DNA of 64,000 nucleotides, taken from Epulopiscium sp. Nele67-Bin005 (GTDB lineage Bacteria > Bacillota > Clostridia > Lachnospirales > Cellulosilyticaceae). Positions 60,955 to 64,000 of the stretch are shown piece after piece (position 1 is the first letter of the stretch; the number at the start of each line of letters is the position of its first letter). The position numbers and the translations under genes are program-made. Where the stretch lies: contig LNZR01000080.1 of NCBI GenBank assembly GCA_002007365.1, positions 1-64,000 of the forward strand, in the 5' to 3' direction. The notes below the pieces were generated by a model. That model ran no database searches. It saw only the letters and a list, made by a program, of their open reading frames with translations, and had not been told where the DNA came from.

Positions 60955-62334
60955 ATGAAACTATCTAAAAAAATTTTACCAGCATTGGCAACAGTAGTAT
61001 TAGGAACAACAAGCGTATTTGCAGCAGGACATGGCTCAGTAACAGTTGATGCAGGTGCATATGATACGCATAAAGATACACTACCATTAAGCGAGAAATA
61101 TCCAACACTTTCTGAGTATGTACTAGACGTTAATCAATCAGCAGAATTTGATGGAATTAGATTTACTGTTGAAGAAGTATTATTAGTAGACCAAAGTATA
61201 TATTTAACTGCATTGATACAAAGCATTGATGGTACACCATTTCCAACGGTAGAATATGGTCTTGGATTTGATAGAATAGATATAGAAAAAGTTTTATCAG
61301 CTGAAGAGCAACAAAATGAAAAAGTTTATGAAATCGTGCAAAAATTAGTAAATTCTTATGATATGGATCAACTTTTGGAAATTATCCCTATGAATGATTT
61401 AGAATTTTTATTCAACAATTTAAGGATTGATGGATATAGTAGAGGTGCAAATAGTGGTATTACAATGATTGATGGTTCAACAATGAGAATGGATATGAAT
61501 TTTGATTTTGGTACAGAATTAGCTGGAGAAACGGTGAAGGTAAACGTTAGAGATTTACAATATTGGTCTCATAATGAACAACAAATTGATGTAGATTTAA
61601 GCCACTTAATCGAATTATTTGAGGGGATTGATGCTGAATTAGAAGAAATAACTAATATTGACTCAATTAATTATGTGATTGAAGACTTTGATGGATTTTT
61701 GATTAATTATGCAGGGCAATATATTGATGAAGAGGGTCAAAATACTGTAAAAATTGTGTCTAGTTATAACAAATCAAATAATTCTGGGGCAAATTTACAC
61801 GTAAGAAATGCGGCAGATGGTAACTATATTCCAACTCATACTTTCTCAAATTATTTATCAGATGAAACGTATTGTGATGTATTAGAATTTAAAGTAGACA
61901 ACATAGAAGATATTGAGCTATACATTTCATCACACACAACGAATGTGGTAGCACAAGGAGAAGCTACTATTGAAGTTGCACTTCCAGCTGTAAATACTCC
62001 AATTTTATCTGCTCAAAATGGGGTGAATTTTGTAAATGAACAAGGGGTTAATGTAGAGATTAGCTCTATAAAAGTTACGCCAATGGCTGTTGAATTAGAG
62101 GGTCAATACACTGGTGTTGTTGAGTATTTCACTAATGAAATTGGAAATATGGAAATTGTGTACAAAGATGGAACAACTCAAACTTTAAACCAGCATTCAG
62201 CTAGTGGGTCATATCAAAATGAAGGTGACGCAGAACAATTTTATATGTCTTTGCACGCTGGTTATTATAATGAAGTAATTGATATCAACAATGTTAGTGG
62301 AATTATTTTGCACACTGAAACAATTAACTTTTAA
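60955..62334 (+). CDS. Secreted DUF4179-ectodomain-like protein 2
   Basis: Signal peptide MKLSKKILPALATVVLGTTSVFA; VNQSAEFDGIRFTVEEVLLVDQSIYLTALIQ. Confidence 0.75.
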   Translation: MKLSKKILPALATVVLGTTSVFAAGHGSVTVDAGAYDTHKDTLPLSEKYPTLSEYVLDVNQSAEFDGIRFTVEEVLLVDQSIYLTALIQSIDGTPFPTVEYGLGFDRIDIEKVLSAEEQQNEKVYEIVQKLVNSYDMDQLLEIIPMNDLEFLFNNLRIDGYSRGANSGITMIDGSTMRMDMNFDFGTELAGETVKVNVRDLQYWSHNEQQIDVDLSHLIELFEGIDAELEEITNIDSINYVIEDFDGFLINYAGQYIDEEGQNTVKIVSSYNKSNNSGANLHVRNAADGNYIPTHTFSNYLSDETYCDVLEFKVDNIEDIELYISSHTTNVVAQGEATIEVALPAVNTPILSAQNGVNFVNEQGVNVEISSIKVTPMAVELEGQYTGVVEYFTNEIGNMEIVYKDGTTQTLNQHSASGSYQNEGDAEQFYMSLHAGYYNEVIDINNVSGIILHTETINF

Positions 62335-62401
62335 TATTGGGGCTAAGGGATAAAAATTCTCTTAGCCATATAATTTACACATATAAAAATTGGAGAATAG
62401 T

Positions 62402-63811
62402 ATGAAATTAACAAAAAAACTTTTATCAATGGTAGCAACTTTAGCAATTTTAGTGCCTAATGTTTATGCACAACAAGAAATGCAAATAGTAAATGTAGTT
62501 GAGGCAGTAGCAGTAACGGAAATATCGAATGATACATTAGCTTTTGATTATAACAAACTTCCGTTAAGTGAGAGATACCCAACACTTTCAGATTACATTG
62601 TTCCAGTTAATCAATCTGTAGAATTTGATGGAATTAAGGTTACAGTTGAGGAATTACTAGTTGTTGAGAAAAGTGTATATTTAAGCGCTATTGTAGAAAA
62701 ATCAAATGGCTTAGCTTTTGATGATTTAGAGTATTTTCATTTTGATAATTTTTCGATAGACATGGTTTTATCTCCAGAAGAGGAAGAAAAAGCAAGAGTA
62801 AGAAATATTGTAGAGACGTTGGTTAACAACAGTTGGGAGAGTCTTTTTGATATTATTACAGAAGAAGAATTGGATTTATTAATTCATAATTTAGACTTTA
62901 CTTCTTATTCAAGAGGGGGTTCATACGGACAAACTAAGTTAGATAATGGAACTTTTCGCTACAATGCAGAATTTGATTTTGAAAAAAATTTAGATGGGGA
63001 ACAAATTCAAGTTACATTTCGAGATTTATTAAATTATTCTTATGATGAAAAAGAAGTTTCCCTTGATTTTCAAGCATTAGCTAAACAATGCGAGGGAGTT
63101 TCTGACAATATTTGGGATAATTTGGAGGATAATTTTGAAGAGCTTAATCAGTATTCGTTAAATTATAAAGTTGATGAAAATTTTGATTATACAATTGAGT
63201 TGGTAAGATATTATGTAAATGATGATGGGGAAACTGTTATAAATATATTATCTTCTTCGGAAAATCCAAATAGTTGGGCAAATTTAAACGTAAAAAATGT
63301 GAATTCAGCATATGCAGGTACGGCAAGTCATGTTTATCCTAATTTTGTAACCCAAGAAATCAGGTTAGATAATATTGATGAGTTAGAAACGGAAATTAGT
63401 ATTAGAACGATGAATATTATTGCAAAAGGTAACGGGGAAATTCAACTTGCAATACAATCAACAGGAGTTCCGACGTTAACTTATGATAAAGGGGTAGTGG
63501 TTGAAGGCGAAAATGGATTTACATTAGGGATTGATACGATTAAAGTTACACCGATGGGCATTATTTTGGAAGGTGGAAATGGTAATCCAGAAATGATTTT
63601 TAATAACCTGTTAACAATTGAAGTGCTGGATAAAGATGGGAGTTCAAAAATGATGCAATCAATTAGTAGTTCTGCTGGGTACGATACAGAGCAACAATTA
63701 AATGAATTTATTGTAAACTTCAGACCAAAAGAATATTATAAATATGTTGATGTTTTAAATATTGAAAATATTTCTGCAATTAAAATAAATGGAATGACAA
63801 TTACATTTTAA
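62402..63811 (+). CDS. Secreted DUF4179-ectodomain-like protein 3; start corrected from 62390
   Basis: Signal peptide MKLTKKLLSMVATLAILVPNVYA; VNQSVEFDGIKVTVEELLVVEKSVYLSAIVE. Confidence 0.75.
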   Translation: MKLTKKLLSMVATLAILVPNVYAQQEMQIVNVVEAVAVTEISNDTLAFDYNKLPLSERYPTLSDYIVPVNQSVEFDGIKVTVEELLVVEKSVYLSAIVEKSNGLAFDDLEYFHFDNFSIDMVLSPEEEEKARVRNIVETLVNNSWESLFDIITEEELDLLIHNLDFTSYSRGGSYGQTKLDNGTFRYNAEFDFEKNLDGEQIQVTFRDLLNYSYDEKEVSLDFQALAKQCEGVSDNIWDNLEDNFEELNQYSLNYKVDENFDYTIELVRYYVNDDGETVINILSSSENPNSWANLNVKNVNSAYAGTASHVYPNFVTQEIRLDNIDELETEISIRTMNIIAKGNGEIQLAIQSTGVPTLTYDKGVVVEGENGFTLGIDTIKVTPMGIILEGGNGNPEMIFNNLLTIEVLDKDGSSKMMQSISSSAGYDTEQQLNEFIVNFRPKEYYKYVDVLNIENISAIKINGMTITF

Positions 63812-63817
63812 ATTCCA

Positions 63818-63854
63818 AATTAGGGATAGGCTTTGGCTTATCTCTAATTTTTTT
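63818..63854 (+). terminator. Rho-independent terminator
   Basis: aattagggata-ggctttggc-ttatctctaattttttt. Confidence 0.8.
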
Positions 63855-63864
63855 GGAAAATTTT

Positions 63865-63912
63865 TTCAAAAGGACAAAAAAGTATGATCATCACGATTTT
63901 TGGATTTGAAGT
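63865..63912 (-). repeat. Dispersed intergenic repeat, copy 4
   Basis: Minus strand: aaatccaaaaatcgtgatgatcatacttttttgtccttttgaaaa. Confidence 0.8.
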
Positions 63913-64000
63913 TTAAAAGTTATTTGTAGAACTCAAATATTATATTTGAAGTAATATGACAAAGTTAGATGATATTTATGAAGCAATATAAAAAACCTAC

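Overview
AT-rich Bacillota (Clostridia/Lachnospirales-like) chromosomal window, read by eye with no database search. The backbone is conserved: guaB (partial)-guaA, scpA-scpB, a DacF-like carboxypeptidase, rluB, a YtqB/MnmM-like methylase, an S1-domain protein, valS, a SAM-I riboswitch with an ECF transporter operon, phosphoglucomutase, tandem chemoreceptors, an amino-acid ABC importer, spoIID, queA, an ECF sigma/DUF4179-type anti-sigma pair, and a giant SLH/CAP surface protein. Accessory content includes: (i) a translationally coupled two-gene cassette (24774-31294) encoding a 983-aa orphan protein and an 1190-aa SF2-helicase-like protein, the best candidate for an undescribed conflict/defence system; (ii) three dispersed paralogs with an N-terminal coiled coil and a GrpE-like C-terminal beta domain; (iii) a dead C5-DNA methyltransferase with a stop codon at the PCQ catalytic cysteine; (iv) a cluster of small secreted helical proteins sharing an 'EQGLSEDEI' motif, one with an RPEGE repeat; (v) three tandem secreted proteins resembling the anti-sigma ectodomain; (vi) a four-copy dispersed intergenic repeat with an 'AAAATCGTGATRAT...ACTTTTYTGTCC' core. 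I saw no rRNA, tRNA, CRISPR array or transposase.
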